A DNA stretch of 64,000 nucleotides from Bacteroidota bacterium (GCA_947477885.1 CANJUD010000008.1:1-64000); one strand, 5' to 3'. Counted from the first letter of the stretch, positions 27,711-36,468 are shown. The notes: a model not told the origin generated them from the sequence alone. Made by a program: numbers and translations.

Positions 27711-27758
27711 CATTACTTAGTTCAAAATAGTCCAAAGATTATTTTGAACTAAGTAATG
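27711..27758. repeat. Perfect 19-bp inverted repeat
   Basis: CATTACTTAGTTCAAAATA at 27711-27729 and its exact reverse complement at 27740-27758, with a 10-base loop. There is no T-tract after it, so it is not a standard terminator. A weaker dyad, TAGGCCA/TTGGCCTA, follows near 27780-27815. Confidence 0.9.
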
Positions 27759-27874
27759 CAATGCTGAGCTAGTAGCTGTTTAGGCCACTTGCCAAAAAAC
27801 AATTATTGGCCTAATACAGATACAGTTTCGGTATAAAGCCGCCAATGGACAGATAACAGATAACCGAAAACCCT

Positions 27875-28066
27875 TTACTGGTTAGTAGGTTTTGGTGCTT
27901 TCCTTGGGCCTTTGTGCGGTCCCCTGTGGCACTTGTCTTTCTTTCCTTTTTTGCATTGTTTAACATGGTGGTGTTTTGCTTTGGGACCTGGGCCCGGGCC
28001 TGCAGCAGCAGCAACGCTGAAGCTGGCGAACATAGCTACGAGAGCTAGAATCATTAACTTTTTCAT
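27875..28066 (-). CDS. Small exported His/Lys/Gly/Pro-rich peptide
   Basis: A 63-residue frame with a strong signal peptide (1-22, FSVAAAA) and a mature part of about 41 residues made almost only of Gly, Pro, Lys, His, Arg and two Cys. It has a GPGPGPK start, an HHH cluster and a CKKGKKDKC pair. The composition suggests a disordered, highly basic, possibly metal-binding periplasmic or surface peptide. No family is recognised. The clean signal peptide and the abrupt composition argue that it is a real gene. Confidence 0.7.
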   Translation of the reverse strand: MKKLMILALVAMFASFSVAAAAGPGPGPKAKHHHVKQCKKGKKDKCHRGPHKGPRKAPKPTNQ

Positions 28067-28173
28067 GAGTGAAATTTGATTTATAAATTGTTATTATTCA
28101 GTTGGCGACTGCCTAACTTATTTTTCTTTGTTTTAATCTATGAGTGATATTAATTGGAATGGTTTAATGTTGG

Positions 28174-28204
28174 TATCACCCTTCGACTTTGCTCAAGGTG
28201 ACAA
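28174..28204. repeat. REP-like dispersed repeat copy
   Basis: CACCCTTCGACTTTGCTCA followed by AGGTGACA is a copy of the GAGCGAAGTCGAAGG-type repeat in the opposite orientation. Confidence 0.7.
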
Positions 28205-28244
28205 TTGATAAAATCTTTTAGTTGAAAGTATATAAACAAGGACG

Positions 28245-28630
28245 ATGCCAAAGACTAAATTTGGGAGATGGGATTTTTTAGGAGTTGGGGATTGCGACGG
28301 TTTGGTTACATTTTTTGTGCAATTTAATAAGATTTTTTATACTTTTAAATTGTACTGTTTTTTTTTGGGGGGGGTATTACAACAACACTATATACCGGTA
28401 GCTATAGAAGTAATTTCCCTCAAAGAATTTATGAGCATTTGGGTTATTGTAGTCCTAAAACTGCATCTCTGCAGCTTATTCATTGGGCAAAACCCTTATT
28501 TTCAAAAATTACAGTCACATATTTTCCAATAGAATTTCCCAATCTTGCTCTTCATAAACAAATTGAGATTGCAATGTGTAAGACATATATCCCAATGATT
28601 GGTAAAATAGAAAATGATAGGATCAAATAG
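28245..28630 (+). pseudogene. Interrupted frame across a T9-G8 tract, possible GIY-YIG-like protein
   Basis: Two overlapping frames are split at a homopolymer of nine T then eight G (28358-28374). Adding one G (or removing two) joins them into one frame of about 128 codons. After the tract the second frame reads ITTTLYTGSYRSNFPQRIYE, then HLGYCSPKTASLQLIHWAKP and PIEFPNLALHKQ, which looks like genuine protein and resembles the core of GIY-YIG nucleases (YTG...RIYEHLG), though I am unsure of that. The part before the tract is less convincing. It could be a decayed gene, a phase-variable gene or an assembly error in the tract. Confidence 0.5.
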
Positions 28631-28653
28631 ACATTCAATAAACTCAGCGTGAT

Positions 28654-28774
28654 AAAACTTCCACTCTGAGTTTATCGAAGAGCGACATGGAGAAGTGATC
28701 TGCTCTGGTTTGTCGTCCTTCGACTCCGCTCAGGATGACAAAAAAACTAATGCAACCCTGAGCGGAGTCGAAGG
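28654..28774. repeat. REP-like inverted pair
   Basis: CCTTCGACTCCGCTCAGG (28717-28734) and its exact reverse complement (28757-28774) form an 18-bp stem with a 22-base loop. A further diverged copy (CTGAGTTTATCGAAGAGCG) precedes it at 28663-28681. Located between the interrupted gene and the formate dehydrogenase stop. Confidence 0.85.
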
Positions 28775-28823
28775 GTGATATTAGCACCAAAGTCTATAAT
28801 CTTTTGTCTTTCATCTTTTGCCT

Positions 28824-31622
28824 CTAAGCTACAACCTTCTCCCCCTTATACTTCCCCTTACTCTTCCTAATATTAACAGCAACAACTTTATACTCCGGAC
28901 ACAATGCTTCACTATCCGCAACACTGCTTGTAATATCATTCATGTGCATATCGGGGAAGTGGAAAGTAGATGATAGTATACCTGGTAGTACTTCATCTGT
29001 TATATGTGCTTTCACATCTATTTTTCCTCGAGCACTTTCTACACAAACCATGTCGCCTTCGATGATAGAATGTTTAGAAGCATCTGCTGGGTTTATCATT
29101 AATGTATCTTCGGTGAGGATTTTTGCATTGTTCGTGCGGCGTGTCATGGTGCCACAATTATAATGTTCCAGTTCGCGATTGGTTGTTATTATATAAGGGA
29201 ATTCTTTTTTATTAATAACAAGTTCTTGGCTTTCTTTCCAATCAGCATTATGGAATTTTCCGAGTCCGCGTTTGAAGGTGTCTATATGCAGAATTTCTGT
29301 ATCAGAACCATCGGCTAGAACTGGCCATTGTTTGCCTTGGTCGCCAAGCTCATTCCATTTTACACCGGCGAAGAAAGGAACTATCTGCGATATTTCTTTT
29401 AATACAGTTTCGGCATCATAATCGGGTTCGTTGGCACCCATTTTATTCATAATGTCTATTATAATTTGTCCATCAGGCTTTGTTCCTTCAATAGGCTGTA
29501 CCACTTGGTTTACGCGTTGAATTCTGCGTTCGCCATTGGTAAAGGTACCGCTCTTTTCCAGGAATGAAGCAGCAGGCAATACCACATGGGCAAGCATCGC
29601 TGTTTCGGTCATAAATATTTCTTGAACAACCAGTAAATCTAATTTACCTAAAGCCGCTTTTACATGGTTGGTATTGGGGTCGGTTTGCACATTATCTTCA
29701 CCCATCAACCATAATGCTTTCAATTTATTATCGAGAGCGGCATCATACATTTGAGGAATTTTCAAACCTACGTACATCGGCAATTTAGTATCATAAAAGG
29801 CTTCATACATTTTATGATATTCAGGATTTGTCACATCATAATAACCTGCTCCTTGGTGAGGTTGGCAACCCATATCTGCTGCTCCCTGCACATTGTTTTG
29901 TCCGCGTAAAGGATTCACGCCCACGCCACGGCGGCCAATGTTTCCAGTGATCATGGCTAAGTCAGCAATAAGCATAACGGTATAAGTTCCTTGTGAATGT
30001 TCGGTAACGCCCAATCCGTGGAACGACATCGCGTTTCCAGCACTTGCATAAGCAATCGCAGCTTTGCGAGCGAGTTCCTTATCTACGCCAGTTATTTTCG
30101 ATAATTCATCTATATCATTTGCCAGAATTTGTTTTTTGAAATCATCATAACCTTCAGTGCGTGATGAAATGAATTCTTTGTCTTCCAAGCCTTCGCTAAT
30201 GATATAATATAATAACATATTCATCATTGCAACATTGGTTCCTGGTTTTAATTGCAAATGGTAAGTAGCATATTTTGCCATTTCAGTTCTGCGAGGATCT
30301 ATTACAATAGATGGTCCTTTCATGGCAAATTGTTTCAATTTTGCACCGGTAACTGGATGTGCATCGGTAGGGTTTGCACCTATTACCATAATACAATTTG
30401 TATATTGTAAATCTATTACAGAATTGGTAGCAGCACCAGTTCCAAACACACGCTGCATGCCTAGAGCTGTGGGAGAGTGACATACTCTTGCGCAACTATC
30501 TATATTATTAGTTCCAATAGTTTTTCTGATAAATTTCTGCATCAAATAATTCTCTTCGTTGGTACAACGTGCAGAAGAAATTCCACCTATATAATCAGGT
30601 CCGAAATCATTTTTAATTCTAGTAAGTTCATTAGCAATATATGTATATGCTTCATCCCAAGTTGCAGGAAGAAGCTCACCATTTTTACGAATTAAAGGTG
30701 TGCGCAAACGCTCAGGATGGTTATAAAACGAAAATGCAAAACGACCTTTCAAGCAGGTGTGACCTTTGTTTACATCCGCATCAAAAGGTGCTTGTATACT
30801 TTTTACTTTTCCATTTACAGTAGCAACTTCTAAATTACAACCCACGCCACAATAAGTACATATAGTCCGGGTAGTTTCTGCTTTTGCTATAGATTTCGAT
30901 TCGAATATATCACTGATAGCTGAAGTGGGACAAGCCTGTGCACAAGCTCCGCAGCTAACGCAATCACTTTCATTAAATGTAACTTCAGATCCTTTTACTA
31001 TATGACTATCAAAACCACGACCTGCCATACTTAATACAAATTGTCCCTGTACTTCATCGCATGCGCGCACACAACGGAAGCAGTTTATACATTTGCTCAT
31101 ATCTGAAGTCATATAAGGATGACTCAAATCTTTTGTTCTATCCAAATGGTTTTTTCCTTCGGGATATCTAACATCTCTAATTCCAACTTTTGCAGCAACT
31201 TCTTGTAGTTCGCAATTGTTATTTACTTCGCAGGTTAAGCAATCTAATGGATGGTCGGTTAGTACCAACTCTATAATATTCTTTCTTAGTTTTTGTATGC
31301 GATCGGATGAAGGATATATATATGAATTCTCCATCACTGGTGTATGACAAGAGGCTTGTGTTTTAACAGAACCATTCTGTTGCAAAGCCACATCCACACT
31401 ACATACACGGCACGAACCAAAAGGTTCCAAATTAGGTGCATCGCATAATGTGGGAACCAATTCTTGTCCAAAATTTCTGCGTATAAAAGATAATATAGTT
31501 TCACCTGGCTTTATTTCGTAGGGAACATTATCTATATAAGCCAATTTAACATCAACACCATTGTTGTTGCTAAAGCTGCCTGATTCGGAAACTTTGTTTT
31601 TGAAATTTGCTTTTATGTCCAT
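28824..31622 (-). CDS. Formate dehydrogenase catalytic (molybdopterin) subunit, cysteine type
   Basis: Oxidises formate to CO2 at a Mo/W-bis-MGD centre and passes electrons through Fe-S clusters to the NADH-binding partner encoded upstream. Order: a 2Fe-2S ferredoxin domain (PFGSCRVC...), a His-Cys3 cluster segment (DHPLDCLTC...NNNC), two 4Fe-4S ferredoxin motifs (CINCFRCVRAC and CVSCGACAQACP), the 4Fe-4S motif CTYCGVGC, and the molybdopterin domains with SCARVCHSPT. The Cys in that motif takes the place of selenocysteine, so no UGA recoding is needed. I start at the ATG at 31622 (MDIKANFK); the longer frame adds 21 AT-encoded residues. About 932 residues. Confidence 0.92.
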   Translation of the reverse strand: MDIKANFKNKVSESGSFSNNNGVDVKLAYIDNVPYEIKPGETILSFIRRNFGQELVPTLCDAPNLEPFGSCRVCSVDVALQQNGSVKTQASCHTPVMENSYIYPSSDRIQKLRKNIIELVLTDHPLDCLTCEVNNNCELQEVAAKVGIRDVRYPEGKNHLDRTKDLSHPYMTSDMSKCINCFRCVRACDEVQGQFVLSMAGRGFDSHIVKGSEVTFNESDCVSCGACAQACPTSAISDIFESKSIAKAETTRTICTYCGVGCNLEVATVNGKVKSIQAPFDADVNKGHTCLKGRFAFSFYNHPERLRTPLIRKNGELLPATWDEAYTYIANELTRIKNDFGPDYIGGISSARCTNEENYLMQKFIRKTIGTNNIDSCARVCHSPTALGMQRVFGTGAATNSVIDLQYTNCIMVIGANPTDAHPVTGAKLKQFAMKGPSIVIDPRRTEMAKYATYHLQLKPGTNVAMMNMLLYYIISEGLEDKEFISSRTEGYDDFKKQILANDIDELSKITGVDKELARKAAIAYASAGNAMSFHGLGVTEHSQGTYTVMLIADLAMITGNIGRRGVGVNPLRGQNNVQGAADMGCQPHQGAGYYDVTNPEYHKMYEAFYDTKLPMYVGLKIPQMYDAALDNKLKALWLMGEDNVQTDPNTNHVKAALGKLDLLVVQEIFMTETAMLAHVVLPAASFLEKSGTFTNGERRIQRVNQVVQPIEGTKPDGQIIIDIMNKMGANEPDYDAETVLKEISQIVPFFAGVKWNELGDQGKQWPVLADGSDTEILHIDTFKRGLGKFHNADWKESQELVINKKEFPYIITTNRELEHYNCGTMTRRTNNAKILTEDTLMINPADASKHSIIEGDMVCVESARGKIDVKAHITDEVLPGILSSTFHFPDMHMNDITSSVADSEALCPEYKVVAVNIRKSKGKYKGEKVVA

Positions 31623-31713
31623 GGTGGATTTTTTTATTTTATAGTTGATATTTTTTATTTGTAATATATTATATTTTAGGGTCACGATTTATTTTGACAG
31701 TACAATATATATA

Positions 31714-33363
31714 TTATTTGAAATATTGTTTTAACTCATCATCAAAATACATTAATGCATTTCTGATAGGTAATGGAACGCCTCCGCCTAGGGCACAGAG
31801 GGAACCAATCTCCATTGTTTCAATTAAATCGGTTAATAAAACTTTGTCGATTTTATAATCTGTAGTTCTTGCTTTATATAATAGTTCTTGACCACGTGTA
31901 CTTCCCAATCGGCAAGGGAAACATTTGCCACAACTTTCGTGAGCAGTGAACTGGAAAAGATGTTCCATATATTCTATCATAGGGAAAGTTTTTGGCAAAC
32001 AAACTACCGAAGCGTGTCCCAATAAAAATCCTGCTTGATTAAAACTTTCGAAGTCGATTGTGAGTTCATTGATTTTGCTAACTGGCACCATTCCACCAAG
32101 TGGACCGCCAATATGCAAAGCTTTTATATCATTGTTAAATCCTTGTCCCAAATCATTCACTACGACAGAAAGTGGAGTTCCCATATCTACTTCATATATA
32201 CCCGGACGATTAAAAAATCCATCCAAAGAAACTAATTTTGTTCCAGTAGATTTTCCACGTCCGATGGCTGCAAATTTCTCTCCGCCTTCACGCATAATCC
32301 AAGGCACACAAGCCAAAGTTTCTACATTATTTACTACAGTAGGTTTATTGAACAATCCTTCCTGTGCTGGGTAGGGCGGGCGAATCCGAACTTCTGGTCT
32401 TTGTCCTTCAATAGAAGAAAGCAATGCAGTTTCTTCGCCACATATATAAGCACCTTGTGCACGAATCACTTTAAAATTATAACTAAAACCAGAGCCTAAT
32501 ATATTTTCTCCGATCAAGTTTTTCTGTAATAGTTTTTGTAATTCTTCTTCTATAATATCGATACTTTCTGGATACTCGCCACGGATATATAATACACCCA
32601 TTGCTGAACCTATGATATAACCAGTAATTATCATACCCAGTAAAACGGCGTGTGGTCTGTGCTCCAATAAATATCTATCGCTATATGCTCCGGGGTCTCC
32701 TTCATCGGCATTGCATACTACAAATTTAGTAACGCTAGGTGTATTTTTACAACTTTCCAATTTAAACGACATCGGGAAACCTGCACCACCTCTGCCTCTC
32801 ACGCCTGATGTTTTGAGTTTGGCTAACAATTCGTTGGGAGTTTTCTTAAGACAATCTGCAAGTATTTTATAGAACTCATCGATGCCAGGGAATTCTTCTG
32901 TTAATACAGGGGTTCCTAATGATTCCACATGATAATTATCAGTGGGTTTGGCTTCTCCTTTGCTGATTTTTTCAATCTGTTCAATCGCATCGCCTGAATA
33001 ATTTTTGCCATCATAATAGAACGAACTATTTTCGTGGCAACGACCCAAGCAACACATTTCACCAATCTCGTTTGCGGCAAAATGCTCGCCTATTTTTTGG
33101 TGTACTTTGTCCTGCGTTCCCGCAGTCATGCACGAGCTGCCATTGCAGACATATATCATTTTACCTTTGTTTTCTTCACGCGTAAAATCGTAAAATGAGG
33201 CACTTCCATATACATTGGCTTTGCCAATCAGAAATTCATCAGCAAGTTTTTCTAAATCTTTCTTAGTTGGCGTCCCTTCGGCTTTTGCCAGTATTCCCAA
33301 CTCTTCAAAAAGGTTTTCCTGTAGGCCCTTCCTGCCTGATAATTCACTAATATTCTTTGACAT
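31714..33363 (-). CDS. NAD-linked formate dehydrogenase beta subunit (NuoE-NuoF fusion)
   Basis: A 549-residue diaphorase subunit. N-terminal 150 residues: a NuoE/FdsG-type thioredoxin-like domain with 2Fe-2S ligands CNGSSC and CLGRC. The rest is NuoF/FdsB: GVRGRGGAGFP (FMN/NADH site), NADEGDPGAYSDR, GAYICGEETALL, and the 4Fe-4S ligands in ESCGKCFPCRLG with a distal Cys in GSLCALGGG. It should transfer electrons from the formate subunit to NAD+. No membrane anchor gene is present, so the complex should be cytoplasmic. The two subunit genes are 91 bases apart, and a TACTTTTG promoter element lies at 33419-33426. Confidence 0.92.
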   Translation of the reverse strand: MSKNISELSGRKGLQENLFEELGILAKAEGTPTKKDLEKLADEFLIGKANVYGSASFYDFTREENKGKMIYVCNGSSCMTAGTQDKVHQKIGEHFAANEIGEMCCLGRCHENSSFYYDGKNYSGDAIEQIEKISKGEAKPTDNYHVESLGTPVLTEEFPGIDEFYKILADCLKKTPNELLAKLKTSGVRGRGGAGFPMSFKLESCKNTPSVTKFVVCNADEGDPGAYSDRYLLEHRPHAVLLGMIITGYIIGSAMGVLYIRGEYPESIDIIEEELQKLLQKNLIGENILGSGFSYNFKVIRAQGAYICGEETALLSSIEGQRPEVRIRPPYPAQEGLFNKPTVVNNVETLACVPWIMREGGEKFAAIGRGKSTGTKLVSLDGFFNRPGIYEVDMGTPLSVVVNDLGQGFNNDIKALHIGGPLGGMVPVSKINELTIDFESFNQAGFLLGHASVVCLPKTFPMIEYMEHLFQFTAHESCGKCFPCRLGSTRGQELLYKARTTDYKIDKVLLTDLIETMEIGSLCALGGGVPLPIRNALMYFDDELKQYFK

Positions 33364-33418
33364 TTCGTATAATAAAATAGTATAATTCGCTTGATAGTTT
33401 TTCGCAACTATCTACAAA

Positions 33419-33426
33419 CAAAAGTA
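33419..33426 (-). promoter_or_regulatory. -7 promoter element of the formate dehydrogenase operon
   Basis: The minus strand reads TACTTTTG, an exact TAnnTTTG match, giving a leader of about 50 bases. No other regulatory site was identified. Confidence 0.55.
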
Positions 33427-33559
33427 AGCATTTTGTTTGCTATGCAAAAGTAAATATTTTCAGCCTATTTAAAGCTAATTGCTGAAAAGGTTATTAACAG
33501 GGTGTGGAGGGGGGAAGAATTACGAATTACGAATATGGAATTATTAATGCATTGTCCAC

Positions 33560-33735
33560 TAAATATTTCGTCCCTCGGGACTTGGGGGTGGGGGGGGGGG
33601 GGGGAGGGTTCGCTATCTATTACCAGTATATCGTCCCCATGGGACTTTGTCAAAAAGTATTATAGTCCCATCGGGACGATATATCGGTAATAGAAAATAT
33701 CCCACAAACGCTAAAGTCCCGTAGGGACGTAATAT
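33560..33735. repeat. Cluster of GTCCC-N-GGGAC palindromes with a 15-G run
   Basis: Four palindromic cores occur in 33568-33727: CGTCCCTCGGGAC, CGTCCCCATGGGAC, AGTCCCATCGGGACG and AGTCCCGTAGGGACG. The second and third form a larger dyad: 33617-33637 pairs with 33673-33693 at 19 of 21 positions. A run of 15 G (33590-33604), preceded by five G and one T, lies between the first two cores. No coding frame is present in 33364-33759. Confidence 0.85.
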
Positions 33736-33759
33736 TATTGCATCACTTTAGAGCACTCC

Positions 33760-34263
33760 TCAACTTCCAAACAACATCAACTCTTCCTTACCACCCAGTA
33801 AAAACATATTCTTCTCAAAATGAAAACCTATCTTTTCTAATAATTTTATCGAGTGTAAATTCTCTTCAATTGCAATAGCAACAATTCGTTTTAAATTCAG
33901 ATTTATATATCCATAATTCACTGTTGCTGAAGCAGATTCAAATGCATATCCTTGAACGATATATTGTGGTAAAAACGCAAACCCAATATCTATATCATCC
34001 AACGTTTCTCGTTTCAGTAAACCACAGATTCCAATAGGTGTTTCATCATTTTTTAATTTGGTGAGAAATAATCCAAAACTATGTGCTTCATAGCCTTTCA
34101 TCAGGCCATTGATGATATAGTTTTTAGCATCATCCAAAGTTATTATTCCGCGGTCACCAATATATTTTATCCCTGAAGGGGAGTTTAAAAGTTAATATAT
34201 AAATTCTGTATCATCTGTGTTACGATGACATAGAATTAATCTTTCTGTGGCAATTATTCCCAT
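33760..34263 (-). pseudogene. GNAT (RimJ/RimL-type) acetyltransferase with one in-frame stop
   Basis: From the ATG at 34263 the frame reads MGIIATERLILCHRNTDDTE and FIY, then TAA at 34194-34192, and continues in the same frame as LLNSPSGIKYIGDRGIITLDD to the end. The stop replaces a residue (often Gln/Glu/Lys at this place in RimL-like proteins), with no frameshift. Counted through, the protein would be 167 residues, normal for the family, with the acetyl-CoA-site segment GFAFLPQYIVQGYAFESA intact. It is a very young pseudogene, a suppressible gene, or a sequencing error. Translation from a downstream TTG (34137) would give a 125-residue fragment lacking the first strands. Confidence 0.8.
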
Positions 34264-34346
34264 TGAAATATTCAGTGTTAAAAGTTTGCAAATATGGGCA
34301 ATATTTTTTTTACCATCTATGTCTTGCTAAACTATTGAATATGAAC

Positions 34347-34354
34347 TATATTTG
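34347..34354 (+). promoter_or_regulatory. -7 promoter element upstream of the Cys-rich repeat protein
   Basis: TATATTTG exact match. Transcription from it would give a leader of about 140 bases that contains a dyad, CTTCGTAATT (34371-34380) with AATTACGAAG (34442-34451). The long AT-rich leader contrasts with the near-leaderless promoters elsewhere. Confidence 0.5.
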
Positions 34355-34497
34355 TTGCCCAATTTTTCAACTTCGTAATTTTAAATTTTCACGATGTTGT
34401 ATTGTAATGTATTAAAAAATAGGATTTTATATTTAATTTTTAATTACGAAGCAACCCGTAAGCGGTGTAATTGTTCATATATAATATAAAAAACTGG

Positions 34498-36231
34498 ATG
34501 AAAATGAAAAAAATAATTTACCCAATCCTCTTTGGTTTCTTGTTCCTCTTCTCGCTTAACCAAACTAAGGCTCAATGTCTATTAGCAAAAGCTTATCCTT
34601 ATGCCAATTTTTGGGACAGTTGTTCCAATAACAAAGGCTCACTGAATGCCTATGTTGCTTTTAAGGCAAAATCTAGCTGCTTCAAGTACGAATGGACTGT
34701 GAATGGCAATCTAGTTGACAGTAGCTATCTGTTGCATTATACCATTACGCAAAATGGAACTTACGATGTTTGCGTAAAAGTGAAAGACACTTGCAATAAT
34801 TGTGATACGACTATTTGCAGCAAACGAACTATTACTTGTTTCAGTTCTACTTGCAATTGGGCAAGCAGATATGGTAAAGTCAATAATTTTGACAGCTGTT
34901 CCAATAATGCGGCTTCAATGCATGCATATATATATTTCAATTATAGCAGCTCTTCTTGTTTCAAATATGAGTGGACCGTGAATGGAAGCAAGGTTTCAAG
35001 CGGTACAAACTATCCCTATTATATTAAGTATCAAATTACCCAAAACGGCACCTATGATTTATGCGTAAAAGTTACCGATACCTGTAATAATTGTGATACC
35101 ACATTTTGTAGCAAACGCACTTTTACGTGCTTCAGCAGCGGCTCTACCTGCGATTGGTCATCAAGGCCTTATAATACCTATATTGGAGATAGTTGCAAAA
35201 CAAGTTCCTCCAATACTATCACCTCGTACATCGCCTATAAAACTAAGGGATGTTATAAGTACCAGTGGACGGTGGGAGGTGTAAATGCAGGAACTGCAAA
35301 TTTCATTCAATATCCGGTTTATAAAAATGGAACATACGCAGTGTGTGTGAAAGTAATAGATACCTGCAATAATTGTGATACCACTATTTGCTGGTCCCGC
35401 ACCATTACTTGTATTAGCAATGCCAGTACCTGTAATTGGGCAAGTCGTTACCCCAACAGTATTTTTAGAGACTCTTGTAAAAATACATCGGTTAATTTAT
35501 TTGGATATATTTCATTCAATAGCAACTTATATAAATGCTTCAAATACCAGTGGACTGTGAATGGCAATGCAGCAGGAACGGGTTCATATATTAGCTATAC
35601 CGTTAACCAAAATGGTACTTATAATGTATGTGTGAAAGTAACTGATACATGTAATAATTGTGATACTACTATATGTAGCACTCGCACCATTACTTGCCTT
35701 GGTGGATGTAATTGGGCAAGCAAAACACCATATACCTATTTATGGGATAGCTGCAAATCGAATCTATCTTTTGTGAATGCTTATATATCATTCAAAACAA
35801 AGGGTTGTTACAAATACCAATGGACTGTGAATGCTAACAATGCAGGAAATGGATATGTGATGAAATATGCAATCTTTAATGCAGGCACTTATAATATTTG
35901 CGTGAAGGTGACCGATACCTGCAACAATTGTGATACCACCATTTGTGTTAAATACAAAACAAACTGTTATAATGGTATAAATAATATAGAGCTGAGCGAA
36001 GGAATTAATCTATATCCTAACCCAACCCAAGGTATCGTAAAACTAGATTGGAGCAAAGGAAATAGTTCGTATGTAATTTATAATATCTCAGGTCAGAGTA
36101 TAGCTACTGGTAATTTGACCAACGGCATGCAAACATTAGATTTGACATCGCAGCCTACAGGACTATATATACTGCAAGTAAAAGCTGCTGATGCGAATAT
36201 TACCAAGAAAATATTCCTGCAAAAAGAGTAA
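34498..36231 (+). CDS. Secreted Cys-rich five-repeat protein with T9SS type A sorting domain
   Basis: About 577 residues. Signal peptide (FLFLFSLNQTKAQ), then five tandem repeats of about 95-100 residues, each of the form C-NWAS-x(6-8)-DSC ... C-(F/Y)-KY-x-WTV-NG ... QNGTYxVCVKVxDTCNNCDT, ending TICxxRTITC. Each repeat holds about seven cysteines and looks like a PKD-type beta-sandwich stapled by disulfides. The C-terminus is a sorting domain (LYPNPTQG, VIYNISGQ, PTGLYILQVK). I prefer ATG 34498 or 34504; the ATG at 34471 adds residues before the signal peptide. Function unknown; an extracellular adhesive or structural role is inference. Confidence 0.9.
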   Translation: MKMKKIIYPILFGFLFLFSLNQTKAQCLLAKAYPYANFWDSCSNNKGSLNAYVAFKAKSSCFKYEWTVNGNLVDSSYLLHYTITQNGTYDVCVKVKDTCNNCDTTICSKRTITCFSSTCNWASRYGKVNNFDSCSNNAASMHAYIYFNYSSSSCFKYEWTVNGSKVSSGTNYPYYIKYQITQNGTYDLCVKVTDTCNNCDTTFCSKRTFTCFSSGSTCDWSSRPYNTYIGDSCKTSSSNTITSYIAYKTKGCYKYQWTVGGVNAGTANFIQYPVYKNGTYAVCVKVIDTCNNCDTTICWSRTITCISNASTCNWASRYPNSIFRDSCKNTSVNLFGYISFNSNLYKCFKYQWTVNGNAAGTGSYISYTVNQNGTYNVCVKVTDTCNNCDTTICSTRTITCLGGCNWASKTPYTYLWDSCKSNLSFVNAYISFKTKGCYKYQWTVNANNAGNGYVMKYAIFNAGTYNICVKVTDTCNNCDTTICVKYKTNCYNGINNIELSEGINLYPNPTQGIVKLDWSKGNSSYVIYNISGQSIATGNLTNGMQTLDLTSQPTGLYILQVKAADANITKKIFLQKE

Positions 36232-36255
36232 AACAGAATCCAAACTTATATAATA

Positions 36256-36287
36256 ATAAAGCCAGGCAGTATTGTCTGGCTTTTTTG
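36256..36287 (+). terminator. Rho-independent terminator
   Basis: AAAGCCAG and CTGGCTTT arms around a short loop followed by six T, 25 bases after the stop of the repeat protein. Confidence 0.85.
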
Positions 36288-36301
36288 TTGTATAAAACTT
36301 T

Positions 36302-36350
36302 CGTCATTGCGAGGAGTGGCGGGCATGCCAGGGGCCGACAAAGCAATCTT
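36302..36350. repeat. Half copy of the GTCATTGCGAGGAG element
   Basis: CGTCATTGCGAGGAGTGGCG followed by GACAAAGCAATCTT. It matches the ends of the long hairpin elements at 45.1, 52.3 and 54.3 kb. Confidence 0.7.
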
Positions 36351-36468
36351 AATTGGCGTATAACCTTAGGGTGGGGTCGCCATTATCTATCTGTCCAACA
36401 CATTTTGACAGAATTCCAAATGAAATTATTAATAAATATATTCGTATCATAAACTATTTAATTCAACC

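Noticed and set aside
27811..28014. 67-codon frame overlapping the small His-rich peptide gene
   Set aside because: The other frame has a clear signal peptide; this one has none.
30283..30495. Selenocysteine insertion at the formate dehydrogenase active site
   Set aside because: The active-site codon encodes Cys in RVCHSP; there is no in-frame TGA, so no SECIS is needed.
34347..34497. Riboswitch in the long leader of the Cys-rich repeat protein
   Set aside because: Only one simple AT-rich dyad is visible and no known aptamer motif was recognised.
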